Assembly (NCBI RefSeq): GCF_004379255.2
Contig: NC_056043.1
Span: 2,480,001 to 2,544,000 of the forward strand
Direction: 5' to 3'
Length of the DNA stretch: 64,000 nucleotides
Origin: Salvia splendens
Lineage: Eukaryota > Streptophyta > Magnoliopsida > Lamiales > Lamiaceae
Shown: positions 33,891 through 45,360 of the stretch, piece by piece
How the letters are laid out: each line of letters begins with the position of its first letter
How positions within the stretch are numbered: position 1 is the first letter of the stretch
Notes under the pieces: model-generated
The model's database searches: none
What the model saw: the letters and a program-made list of their open reading frames with translations, nothing else
Told to the model about the DNA's origin: nothing
Position numbers and translations under genes: made by a program

Positions 33891-36050
33891 TTCTAAATTT
33901 CAGATCTATTTTCGCATCACTGTCGTTATTTTTGTTTAATTTGCTACTAAGTTATGCTTATGTTGATGAATTGGTTCTGTAATTCTCTCTCGGCTCGGCT
34001 CGGCTCAATTATTGTTCAATTTGTGCTTGTTCATTTGATCGTCAAAATTTAAGGTTATTTGGAGTTTTCATGTGTGAGGATTTTGTGTTGTTTATAATCA
34101 GTGGAGGTTATTTTTCAGTTTTTTATTTACTGTTGTGACCGGTGCTATAATGGTTCTGATAATCAACTGTATTGATCTTTCATCAATTTCATTTTCATTG
34201 CCATTGTTCCTCTGATTCTTCTTTTCCGGTTATGTGTTGATTTTCGCATTTCTCTTTTCACCAATTCTTAACATTTGATTGCCTGAGTTCATCTGTTGCA
34301 ATTCTAAGTGCGATCTGGATTTCATTTGAGCTCTGCATTTTCTTTTAATTTTTCCATCTGGAAGACATTTTGGGGCTGAATTTGGTCGTCTTTTCTTTGG
34401 CAGATCATTAGCATGCATGGGTTCAAAAAGATCGAAGCTCCGAAGGCATGACTACTACACTCAGTTCTACTGTCACCTTCTAAATTGGTGGTATTTTGTT
34501 TGGTTTTTACGATTTGGAATGTGATTTAACAGGGTATTCTGATGGAAATGGTTTCAACAATGGAATTGATGTATCTACAGCGGCCGAGCCTGCTAGACGG
34601 CGTATCAGGTGATCCCTTCTTAACCCTGAAGGAAGTGAGAGACGACCTCAAATCTCACAGCTAGAAGGACTGCCACTTCTCATCTCTTCTCACCTACAGC
34701 GCCGCAGGTACTGCCCATGTCTCTTGTAAGCTTATTTTCATTTTGGTTCTGCAATGAAAATAAAGTATCAAATGACCTTCAACATTGAGTGCTTAATAGA
34801 ACATGTGAGTGCACTTGATTATTCTTATAGTTTTACTAAGGTGGACAAGAATCATCGTCATTCAGTTTTCTAAGATGCATAAATTGGTACATTACTAGTG
34901 TGATTGCTCATTCTAATTGGTTTGTGCATTTAGTTGAAAATGAGTATCTTTTTTCATCTACAAATTAGTAGTCAGTTCTTAACTGTATTAATTCCACTGT
35001 AACACTTTGCATATGCTGATTTTGGATACTTGATATGTTCTTTCATCATGTTCTTAGTTGTTCAACTGCATTAGCTTTGTCCTTGCTTAATTTTCTAAAC
35101 TTCTGTTTTTAAATTTTGACAGCTGTGTGCGCTAAAATCCTCATGGTATAATCAGAAAGTATGAGCTAATCTCTTTTATTTTTATTTTAGATATCTTGGA
35201 ACATGGCTCAATCGGTGGCCATGATTGTATGAATTTTTAGGAGCATGCCTTAGGGTGCTAGAAATTGGTACAGTCTGCTATAGATTTAATGTTCTTACAA
35301 TCCATTTTTTTACTTGTTATTGAAGTTTTCAGTGCAGAATATTGTTCCGATTACTTTTCTTGACTTTCACATCTGTGATTATGCGAAGCTTCATTGAATG
35401 TTTCACTGACTTTGTTGTTTTCATTAATTAATTAGTATTGTACTAATCTTTTTTTTTGTTTTCGGTATTTAGTATTTACAGATGATCTTTTGAGGAAAAA
35501 TAAGAAAATATGGGTAAGAATCTGTTCTTGCTGATTCTGAGTTTCTATTTGGTGATTATTGGACTTTGAGAGTCTTGGGCAATCACTGATTTTTTTGAGT
35601 GTTACAAGTCTTAATTTTAAATTTCAATTTTGAATCACTGTTGACTGCTTAATTACACTGATTTCTTGAACTTTTCTGCTGAAAAAGGAAAAAGATTGTG
35701 CTAATATTCTTAACGTAGGAAGAATTGATGAAATGTCATTCGAGAAGTTTTTTCCATAATTTTGGCCATTCTTGAATTTCCTTCAATTTAATGAAGTTGA
35801 AACAATTTTGTGTTGAGTGTTGTTTTTCAGGGTGTGATTGAACATAATGTATAATCTTCTTACTTGTTCTGCTTTTGAAAAAAAAAGAAACTGATAAACG
35901 GACTTGTGTTATGCAGTTCAAGCTCTTCAAAATCTGAATAGATCACTTAACAAGCCGATGCAGCTGGGCTTTGGAAAGAAGAGTGTGGACACCCTTGTGC
36001 AGAAACTCTGGACTTAATTCTTCTTACAGATTGACTATACTAACTTCTTA

Positions 36051-36263
36051 TTGTATATAGATGATGTTCTCGGAGGCAAGCTCGATAAGAAAAAGAGGTT
36101 GATAGGGATGAGGAACTTTGCAAAACACCTCATGGGTAACAACTCGATACAAAATGTAGGAGGGATTGGTCATCACGCCTCAGCCTGCCTGGATCCTTCC
36201 TTGCGAGACCAAATACGAGATGAAGTGTGCCAAGAATTGTGGTGCCAAATGCAGCAAGAATGA
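36051..36263 (+). pseudogene. Possible CACTA (Ptta/En/Spm) accessory-protein remnant
   Basis: An open stretch reads DDVLGGKLDKKKRLIGMRNF ... ACLDPSLRDQIRDEVCQELW. The order 'basic KKKR-RL.GM - ... - charged helix with Q/E' recalls the C-terminal part of TNP1-like proteins of plant CACTA elements. The upstream pieces (for example MGSKRSKLRRHDYYTQFYC at 34,414) could be further exons. I am unsure; no catalytic domain is visible. Confidence 0.35.
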
Positions 36264-36541
36264 CTTGAGCAAAAAATGGGAGATGGGAAGGATGATAAAG
36301 CAGTTTATGACGTCCAAGCAACCCCAACAATCAAGTCACACTCTTGCTGATGATTCTTGCATAGAATTGATACGTCTCATGAACTTATTTCAAAACCCGA
36401 TACTTTATGTTTCTTTTTGCTTTGTGCGTTGGTTGTGTAATACTTTTGAGGTTTATATATCATGATTTGATTTTATTGGTAATTATTTATTGGTTATTAC
36501 TTTAATGGTGTAGCTTGAAAATGATTGTGTATAGGTACGTA

Positions 36542-36838
36542 GAAAAACAGTAAAATTGTGCTAATAAGATTCAGGTAGATTACCAATGGAGAAATGCCGT
36601 TGGTAAATGTGAAATAACATAAATAATTACCGACGGACGATTTCCGTTGGTAATTACCCTAAACCCTATTCAATAATTGCCAACGGATTTGACGTTGGGA
36701 ATTTTTCCGACGGCTAACTTCCCTTGGAAAAAAATTAGCGTCGAGGGTTTTACTAACGGCTTATATCCATTGGATTCCCCTCGGTAATACTGTTCACCTT
36801 GCAATTACCCACGGATTTTTCCGTTGGTAATTTGCGTG
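36542..36838. repeat. Subterminal repeat array of the CACTA element
   Basis: At least six variants of CCGTTGGTAAT or its complement ATTACCAACGG, for instance near 36,574-36,605, 36,626-36,653, 36,678-36,720 and 36,802-36,830. Related copies lie at the left end (33,483-33,600). Several pair as hairpins (TTACCGACGG ... CCGTTGGTAA). Confidence 0.8.
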
Positions 36839-36853
36839 TTTTTTGTAGTGAGT

Positions 36854-37730
36854 ATATCTTCCGAATCTGAGTTATATTGAAAATTATTTATGTATGTTCT
36901 ACCAAAGTTGGTGGCCTCGAGAAATTAAAATTAATAAAATAGAAGAAAAAGTCAAATCTCGCTTTATGTCATGCTAAATTACTCGAATATGAATAGTTCC
37001 AAATATTCACTTTCAAGTTTCCACCAAATATATAAACTCAATTTTAAGTAATTCTCTCTCTCTCTTGAAAATATTTTGAGATGAATATTTAATTATAAGA
37101 AAAAATATGAATAAAATCTTAAGAAAAGGAATATTTGGAGAAAGATCATCAATTTCATAAATAAAATAAAAGTACACAAGACCAAAGTTTTTAATACTAT
37201 GTTTTAAAAAAGAATTAGATTTGAAGATGTTAGGAATATTTACTCAAATGTGAATAATAGGATATCCGGAAAGGTGTGAAACACTTTTAGATCAAATTAA
37301 TTTGGTGGTTCTACCAATATTTGATCGGATACAATTCAGGTTTAGAAGTTTAGTATGTAGATTCTACGATCCCCACTTTGAACCGAAAATGATCAATAAG
37401 AAGAGGCCTGATCGCGTCTTTTCACGAAACGTTGCGTCTCTTCGTTTCTTAACCGATTTGAACTGTTTTTCCAAATGGTTTCAAAAATTGCAAATTAGTC
37501 CTTCGACTATCAGAAATTATATTTCTGGATGAAATTTTCTATTCAGAAACTTTAATGGAAATTTTCTATTCAGAAATTTTCTATTCAAAAAATTGCAAAT
37601 TAGTCCTTGGACCCCGCTACTCGGGGGCGCTGCCCTCGAACCCCCATCTAATCATAATGAATTCAAACAAGCGTGCACTCCGCACTTTCCAAACTTGTGT
37701 GATGTCTCATTATAATAATATTGATCAATT
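36854..37730. other. AT-rich spacer between CACTA element and solo LTR
   Basis: A phrase around TCTATTCAGAAA and CAAAAAATTGCAAATTAGTC is repeated in several arrangements between 37,485 and 37,610. No gene recognised. Confidence 0.45.
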
Positions 37731-38399
37731 AAGTTTGTAACACCCCTTACCCGGTAGGTACCCACCGAATAAGTGATGTCACGTTTCAGTATCGAAAACC
37801 CCGTGCTTAAATTTTTCTTTTTCTTTTTAGCTTAAAAGCACAATTAAAATCTATTACATTTAAAAAACTTAACATTTATCCTACGGAAGATTAAAGATTA
37901 AACTATTATACAACATGCCACGACTACTAAACCAAGTTGACCACCAGTGACTCGCAAAAGATGCAAAGCTGCGCAACACCACTGACATAATATCAACTCT
38001 AACCTGCAGGGGAAAAAGAGGGGGGAGTGAGCTCGAAAGCCCAGTAGCAATATCCAAACTACAGAATCCAACCCTCTCAGCTAAGACAATAGTAACTATA
38101 ATAACTACATTATTTCCTTTTTAATCTTTTGCTTATTTTCATTTCAATTTTACAAATTTCCAAATTACTTACCATCTCATAATCTTTGAATTAAAGAATA
38201 CTTGTTCAGATAACCACACATATTCATCATATATTATTATCTCGTATCACATTTTTCTCCTTTTACCATTTATTTTTCATATACTATTTTTATTTCCGTG
38301 TTAATTACCCCGAGCGGGGACCATTCAACATAATATATCATTTCCTCCACGTGAGGACCGATCAACATTCATATCATATATCATATTTTACAAATCACA

Positions 38400-38695
38400 T
38401 ATCACAGATCCTTATTCATAAGTCCTCAGATATTATTTTATATATCACAGATAACAGATTCTTATTCAGAAGTCATTAGATATTATTTTATACATCACGG
38501 ATCACAGATTCTTATTCAGGAGTCATCAGATATTATTTTATATATCACAGATCACAGATTCTTATTCACAATTCATCAGATATTATTTTACACATCACAG
38601 ATTACAAATTCTTATACACAATTAATCAGATATTATTTTACACATCACAGATTACAGATTCGTATTCAGAAATCATCAGATATTATTTTATTTTA
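38400..38695. repeat. 50-bp tandem repeat array inside the solo LTR
   Basis: About six copies of a 50-bp unit built on ATCACAGATTCTTATTCAGA followed by AGTCATCAGATATTATTTTA. The copies differ at a few positions. Confidence 0.88.
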
Positions 38696-38804
38696 TCTTA
38701 TCATATAGCCCCAATATCTGCTTGGTTTCAGGCAGGGTACACGGACCAGATCAGAAACAGAATCAGATGCAGACGCGGATTTTCGTCCTCGAGAGGACTC
38801 CGCA

Positions 38805-38900
38805 CAGACCACCCATAGGGTGCATATCAGAAAATCAGACCACCCATGAGGGTGCAGACAGATAATCAGACCACCCATTAGGGTGCAGATCAGACAGATC
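38805..38900. repeat. Short repeats ACCACCCAT.AGGGTGCA
   Basis: Three spaced copies of a 20-22-bp phrase (CAGACCACCCATxAGGGTGCA), a second repeat family next to the 50-bp array in the same LTR. Confidence 0.75.
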
Positions 38901-41404
38901 AGATAGGGGCCCGTCAGATAACAGACGATCCTCGCTTCGGTTATCCAGAAGACGAGTGATCACAGATAATGCAGCGCTGCTGTCCTATGGCATGCCAATT
39001 GTACCCAACACATGTGACCAAGCAAACAGGACGTTTTATTTCGTATTCTTCTTTCATATCTCTTTTTCACATGTATTCCATTTCCAAATATCACTTCAGA
39101 TAATCATTCTTATCAGATTCACAGACATTCTTTTAGTATATACTTTTATAACCTTTACATATTATTCTCTTGTGTTTATTTTATTCAGGCTCTACCTATC
39201 AGATCACTTCTTTTTCATATACATTCAGATATCTTTTCATAATCTATTCAGACATATTTCACATTATTCAGATCTTCATAATTTATTACGTTTCATTGCA
39301 TATAATACCCATTGTCTTTTATTCATATTCGTACCATTATTTCTGTAGATCATTCATATCAAAATTAATAAGTACCATAACAATCCACATATTAAATTAT
39401 AAGCATATTTAAGCACATTATTTAATTAACATCACACAAATAAGCACATTATAGGACACATCATCTCAACCAACGGAATCGAAAACTATAGAGAGGATAC
39501 GCTACCTCGCAGGCTTATGAATATAAGCCTATTTCACCTTTCGACCCTTCGCTATCTTCTAGATCCATTCATTTTTGCACGACTCGTGTTACAAGCTTCT
39601 ATGCCTTATACTATAAATATCGTAAACATTAGTAACATATACTTATTTTCGTCAACTTCAGCTCATTAAGTCTTCCAATAAAATCACTAAGTATTCTGTT
39701 ACTATTCACATAATACTATTCACAGAGAATATATAATCATGTAGTTAATGTATTAAAATTGCTAACCTCAATTAGAAAGTTCCTAAAATTTACATTAACA
39801 CTCATATTCATTCTAAATCACAGTTCCATGATCAAACATCTTAAATAAATTCATTTGCTATATTAACTTAATATCCCCTTATTCCTTAACTCTCTAGTAT
39901 AACAACTGCACTGGATCGATTCGTCACACAACTTCTATATTCATACGGAAGAATTTAGAGACTTGACCTAATATTTTTAAATACCCAATGAAGTCTGATT
40001 TATAATCCAATAAGATTCATTCAAAGATTCCTAATAGTTTAAGAGATATTCTCGTTTTCCCATGGACTACCAAAAATCAGGCCATTTCTGGCAGCAGTTT
40101 CTAAACAATTCTTATAAATGGTATTTGTACTCTTTAATTCGTCATAAAATTTAGAGAACAACTAAAAACCTTATAGTTAATTTAGAAATTATGCAATCAA
40201 GTTTTAATTGACCTTAAATGCCCTGAATATGTCGGATAACAAATACCAAAATATGACAAAGTACCAGAATTTTGACAGTTCGTAGTTGTATTGTTATAAC
40301 AATTTATACACATAGTAAACGAACTCCTAAATTCTTCATACAAATCAGGGATCTTCTAGACTCATCATAGTTATTATAGAAATTGTTAAACCAAAGTTTC
40401 CACTATTCTACCCATGCCAAACAAATTGGAACATGTCACTGAAAAACAGGGGATTAAACCTTGTTGATCCAATTCTATTTCAATTCATGTTTAATCATAA
40501 ATTTCATCTAACTTGAGCATCTAACTACTAAAAACACAAACCCTAAGGTGTATTTTCAATCTCATCATCAAGTTCATACCATGGCAATTTAACTTGGAAA
40601 TTATTCATCAAAACGTGGCATACGACGTCTATACGCTACGTATTCGACAATTAATCGAACATAAAACCATGTATCCATCAACACCTATGGAGCTCGAAAT
40701 TTTCAGATTTTAAACCTCAATATGTATTGAATTTCATGTTATAAAAATAGTATAGTAAGAAAGACCTTACTTGATTTGCTATGTTTTATACGATTAAATC
40801 CTCAATTTACCGACGAACAAGCCAAATAAATGGGAAAGAAGGTTTTTGGCTATGGAGGTTGAGGGGAGCTGCTCATGGACGAAAATCATGAGGGAGAGAA
40901 GATAAGTCTTTGACTTTTAAATTTTATCCAACAACTTCTAGATTTTTCTTTAAAATTCTAATTATTTATTTACTTAAGTTAAATTTATTTCCTTGTACTA
41001 ATTTATTTTCATGTCATACGATCCCATATTTATGGATTCTATATACCATCTCGTAGCACATTAATCCTAGATTAATCTAAAATTATTCTCGTCCGACACC
41101 TCAAATGTTTCGACAATCGATTTTGCGAAAAACCGAAATAGGCGATAAAAATTCCAATTACCCTTAAATGGACAAAAATAAATCCTCACATTATTTACAA
41201 TTATGCTAGGCCATAATTTATAATTTATAAAATTGTTAGCCCTTAGCTTCGATTTACGATTTTACGTGGGTAAAAGAGATTGCCGAAAATCACATAATCG
41301 ACATTTCGTATTAAATTTCTACCTTATAGTTTAACTTAACTACTATTCCTCATCACATATCCAAATCTTTCGTCAAGCCCTATAATTCGAGATGTTACAA
41401 AGTT

Positions 41405-44182
41405 AATCCAATTACACTAAAATAAATAGAAAGAGACATAGCAGTTGACTTGTTATTCCAAATGCCAGTTTGCCATCACAAAAACAGATGAAAAACTCTG
41501 TCAAATCGAGGCGAAGAATCAATATACGTAGAAGACACGAATTTATATTGTTTAAAAAAAAAATCAGAGATATAAAATTTTTGAAACATTTTCTGAATAG
41601 TTGGTAGCAAATCTAAGAATAATATGAAGAAATAATCTAATGTTCATACCATGATACAAAGTTCCAGACATGTAAACAACAGCCAACAGTTTGGAAAATA
41701 ATTTTTAATTGTTAATACCATTAAACTAAGGAATAAAGTCTAGTTAGATCCATATCTCGGATTCATCGCCAAAAAATAATTCCTAATTTTGGGTTATTCT
41801 TGATTTGGTGATTATGGTAATTAATTAATTTAATGTCTGAGTAGGATTTGTCGAAGTGACAACATTTTTTGTCTATTTGTCAACCTATCAAAACACCGAG
41901 AATATTGCTATTGTGTTTTTTGTTGTTGTAACTTCAAATTTAAATTATTATTTGATGATTTCTTAGGTATATTAATTTGGTAGCACAATGTGATTCTTTT
42001 CTTTATTTATACTTTTTTCTTGAATATCATGTTAGGTGCGAAATCTCTATCAACAATAATATTACTTATAATTTTGTATTGTTTACCCTCTAATTAATTT
42101 TACCAATGAAGTCTTTATTTATTTAACACTTTTCAACTTTGTATTCTACTATATTCACATTCGTCTTAATATAATATTTGCTGCGTGTAATAATAGACTA
42201 ATTAGAATATACTAATAATTTTTAATAAGATAATAGCGTATACTACTGCATGATTAAGAAAATCAGGCATATGTTATGAAGGGAACTTGAAAAATATTAA
42301 ACCTTTATTATTAGAAAGTTTAACATCAAAAAAAGAAAAAAAAAACAGTTTGACATGATTTCTAGTAAATAAATATTAAATGAAGAAATTATGGAGTATG
42401 AAGTACTATTTTACGAATAAAATTTAAGTAGAAAAGAGTATCCAAAAAGTAACTGTATTTTGTCACCAATTTACAATGAGGTGGTGACGCTCTCTCAAAA
42501 TCTTAATTAATGCTGATTTCATAATTAATCGCGGCATTTATTTCTATCTATGTGTTGATGTTGTTTTTTGGTTAATTTTGTTTTGAACTGCTTCTATACA
42601 TCATATATATTTAATACTAGTATATTGTACTAGTCTTTATCTTTGATCTTCAATCGATTAGTGATATTAAATTAATTACGATTTACTAACCCCAAAATAC
42701 AAGATTTACTTCAATTTATTGATCAACCTAAAAAGATCAAATGTATTAAAGGGCATATGTGGTTTTATGAAGGGTCACTATAATAATGAGCTATTCCGAT
42801 GCTTCTTCACACATACTGCAAATTTAATAGACAAAATATTGGACCATTCTATACTGTTTTTGAAGATTCCACACACACACACACATTAATCATCATGTAT
42901 CATCATTTTTATATTATTGTACCATTCCTAGCTAGGTGTATAATAATTCATGTCAGATAATAGTAAAAAACCTATCCTTTCCTACCAAGGACAAAAGAAT
43001 TCTTGGCAAATAAACAAAAAACAATTGCATCTCATATTTTGAGGTGTTGAATCAGACTTGTCCCACCTTGATCAATTAGTTAATTTGATTACTAGCTAAA
43101 TCGGTCTAACAATTAATTCGAGATTGTTGTTTATTTATATAAATTTGTTATTTGAGAAATCCTATAATTTTCTCATAGATCAACAATGTAAAATATCATA
43201 AAATTAAAAATAAATATGCCATGTAGGAAATTGTAACTTGAAACTCGTCCTAGAAAAAGTAGAGATTATTGATGAGATTTTACACTGATAATCTTATAAA
43301 ATCTATCCCAAATCAAGGTTATCGACGGATGACGTTTGTAGATGTAAGCAGCGTTGATAAATAAATTATCGACCGTTGGTGAATTTTATTGAGACCTACT
43401 AATTATGACGTTCTACTGATCATGTGTTGTTCCATAAATTCCGTCGGACCAACGGATAAACGACGGATAATTAGTCAACAAATGCATTTGTAATACGAAT
43501 ATTTTTATACAAGTATTTTATCCATAAACTATCATTTACTAGTTTGAATTACCACAATGGGACCGATTCGGATTCAGTGATTCACCATCATTGCATGGAA
43601 TGATAGCACAAAATGCCATAAATTTCTGCCCTAATGACTCCATTATCATAATATATATCTTTTCATTACATTGGACCTACAAACAATTTATATGATGAAA
43701 TTACACTTTTCTCAATTCCAACCTTACCATACCCCATTTTTCCTCCAATACTGATATGCGCATGCATCTCTTCTGATATACGCCATTATGTTCTTTCCAA
43801 TTTACTACATATATCAATTTACTTAATATGTAAAAGGTTATATGCATGTAAGCTTAGATCTTCACTTTTTTGGGGCTTCAAGACGAGGGTATACTACATC
43901 AATAGTCTTAATAATTAATCAACTCGTTCATTTATAGGCACCTCAAAAAATGAGATAATTGACTCATAAATTTAAGACTGGTCCATACATGAACTATAGT
44001 CAATAATTCAATCCATGACCATTGATTTAAGGATGAAATAATAAATTCAAATATTATTGCCTACTTCAATGTTGGAGCATGACAATGGGACACACAAACC
44101 ATGGGTGGACACACTAACGCATTGCTCAAAAAATTCAGAAGTATATGACTTTCATATTTAATAATTAAAAAATTTAGTACTA
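41405..44182. other. Gene-free AT-rich region
   Basis: No coding segment recognised in 2.8 kb. It holds a (CA)n run at about 42,869-42,885. At 43,318-43,470 there are phrases resembling CACTA subterminal repeats (TATCGACGGATGACG, CCGTCGGACCAACGG), without a recognisable terminus. Confidence 0.45.
42869..42885. repeat. (CA)n microsatellite
   Basis: Uninterrupted ACACAC run of 17-18 bases. Confidence 0.75.
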
Positions 44183-44197
44183 TAACTTTCATATTCA

Positions 44198-44488
44198 TTG
44201 CAGAAAAAAAAAAACGATTCTGCCGTCTTGGCGGTCCCCACACTCCGGCCTAATATCATGTAAGAAGGTTCAATCAGGGTACGCAGTAGCCCGTTAAGGG
44301 GGAGGCCTTAACCCACTGGCTATCAGAAGCCCATCTCCCAAGGCCTCACACTTGTGCCTGAGAGATGGAAGCAACTACACCACAGCAGTGGGATTCGAAC
44401 CCAGACTCATTGCAGGAAGATTCGAACCCAGACTCATTGCAGCAAGATCTGCCCATCCGTTGTCAACTGCGCTATGCCCATGCAGGCG
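44198..44488 (-). mobile_element. tRNA-derived SINE
   Basis: On the minus strand the element starts CCTGCATGGGCATAGCGCAG, like a tRNA 5' end with a box A region (TAGCGCAGTTG). It continues with pol III box B (GGTTCGAATC) and a non-tRNA body, and ends in a T-rich tail at 44,202-44,213. It is flanked by a perfect 15-bp target duplication, TAACTTTCATATTCA (44183-44197 and 44489-44503). These are the hallmarks of a LINE-mobilised SINE. Box B with its flank is present twice. Confidence 0.92.
44392..44445 (-). repeat. 27-bp duplication of the SINE box B segment
   Basis: On the plus strand GATTCGAACCCAGACTCATT plus GCAGGAA occurs twice in tandem (period 27 bp, starts 44,392 and 44,419). This gives the SINE two pol III B boxes. 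Confidence 0.9.
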
Positions 44489-45250
44489 TAACTTTCATAT
44501 TCAGAAATTATATGATGGTAAAAATAATAAAGGAGCAATATTTAAATGAAGAGAGTCAATTTGCAAATTTTATTGGGTCTGCAAATATCTGCCCCAACTT
44601 TTCCTCTGCGGATATGGCCCTTACTTTGAGGTCCCTATCGGCCCCTGCAAAATTACAAAAACAGTACCGCCAAACTGACGCAGCTTCAATGCCAACCGCT
44701 AAATCATTGAGGGGCAGTAACGTCATTTCACATAAAAAGGTCAATTTCAGAGACCAAGTCCAAATCACGCGTACTGTACATTCTGTCTGGCCGAGGCAAT
44801 GAGTAAAAAAAAAAGCAATAAATCATTTTTTTCTCCTTTTGACACGTGCCGCCTCTCCATACTCTTCAAGCACGTGCCGAGGCTTAGACCATCCACAACG
44901 GGACTCGCCGGCGTCTCGCGTCTCGTCTCAGCGAGACGAGACCCCGGCGAGACGCGTTGCAGCCTCCATCTCGTCCCGTCTCGTCGCGCGTCTCGTCGCG
45001 CGACTCGACTCGCCGAGCCAGGAGACGAGCTGGCTCGCCACGCGCCTCGGCGACGTGGCGCAGCCCGGCGTCGTGCGTGACGCCCACTCGCCGGCCCGCG
45101 AGTGGGCGTCGTCACGTGCTGACGCAATAAATATTTTTTTTTTAAAAAAATTCGAATTTAAATAATAAAAAAAAATTTTGTAACGGTATTATTACCGTTT
45201 TTTTGTTTTTTTTTTTATATTTTTTTTGTTTTTTATTAAATTTTTTACTC

Positions 45251-45258
45251 TATAAATA
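45251..45258 (+). promoter_or_regulatory. TATA box of Harbinger ORF1
   Basis: TTTTTTACTCTATAAATAC lies 110 bp before the ORF1 ATG. It is nearly identical to the phrase before the transposase gene on the minus strand at 25,436-25,455; both are followed by ACTCCT and then CATCCTCATTT. Confidence 0.75.
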
Positions 45259-45360
45259 CTCCTAAACCCATCCTCATTTACACACAACTACACATCTATT
45301 CTTCATATCATCTAAATTTTCTCTCAAATTTTCGCTGAAATTTTCATAACCCAACTCAAG

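Larger units (their letters stand above)
33427..36850. mobile_element. CACTA (En/Spm) DNA transposon, non-autonomous
   Basis: A 3424-bp element. The left end is CACTACAAAAAATATGCAAA. The right end, read inward, is CACTACAAAAAACACGCAAA (20 of the first 22 bases match). It is flanked by the 3-bp target duplication AGT (33424-33426 and 36851-36853), as expected for CACTA. Both ends hold short subterminal repeats in both orientations (variants of GGATTTGCCGTTGGTAATT and TACCGACGG), the usual transposase-binding arrays. The interior looks like the broken exons of one gene with long introns. No complete transposase is present. Confidence 0.92.
37736..41399 (-). mobile_element. Solo LTR (about 3.66 kb) of a Ty3-type retrotransposon
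   Basis: The block begins TGTAACACCCC and ends GATGTTACA. It is flanked by the perfect 5-bp duplication AAGTT (37731-37735 and 41400-41404). TG...CA ends with one 5-bp duplication and no primer-binding site, polypurine tract or gag-pol fit a solo LTR left by recombination. On the minus strand it reads TGTAACATCTCG ... GGGGTGTTACA, like plant chromovirus (Tekay/Del) LTRs, so minus orientation is likely. No protein-coding capacity was found. A non-autonomous element with very short inverted ends is the alternative. Confidence 0.7.

Noticed and set aside
38400..38695. Evenly spaced repeats that could suggest a CRISPR array
   Set aside because: The whole 50-bp unit is repeated, with no variable spacers, in plant nuclear DNA.
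38956..39412. 130-codon hydrophobic plus-strand ORF
   Set aside because: Phe/Ile/Tyr-rich translation of AT-rich LTR DNA, with no sensible start context or homologue.
44392..44445. Tandem tRNA genes (two B boxes)
   Set aside because: No cloverleaf can be drawn; the boxes belong to a SINE.
44799..45165. Overlapping Arg/Ser-rich ORFs on both strands
   Set aside because: Translation of the GC-rich subterminal repeats of the ORF1 Harbinger element. No protein family is recognisable.
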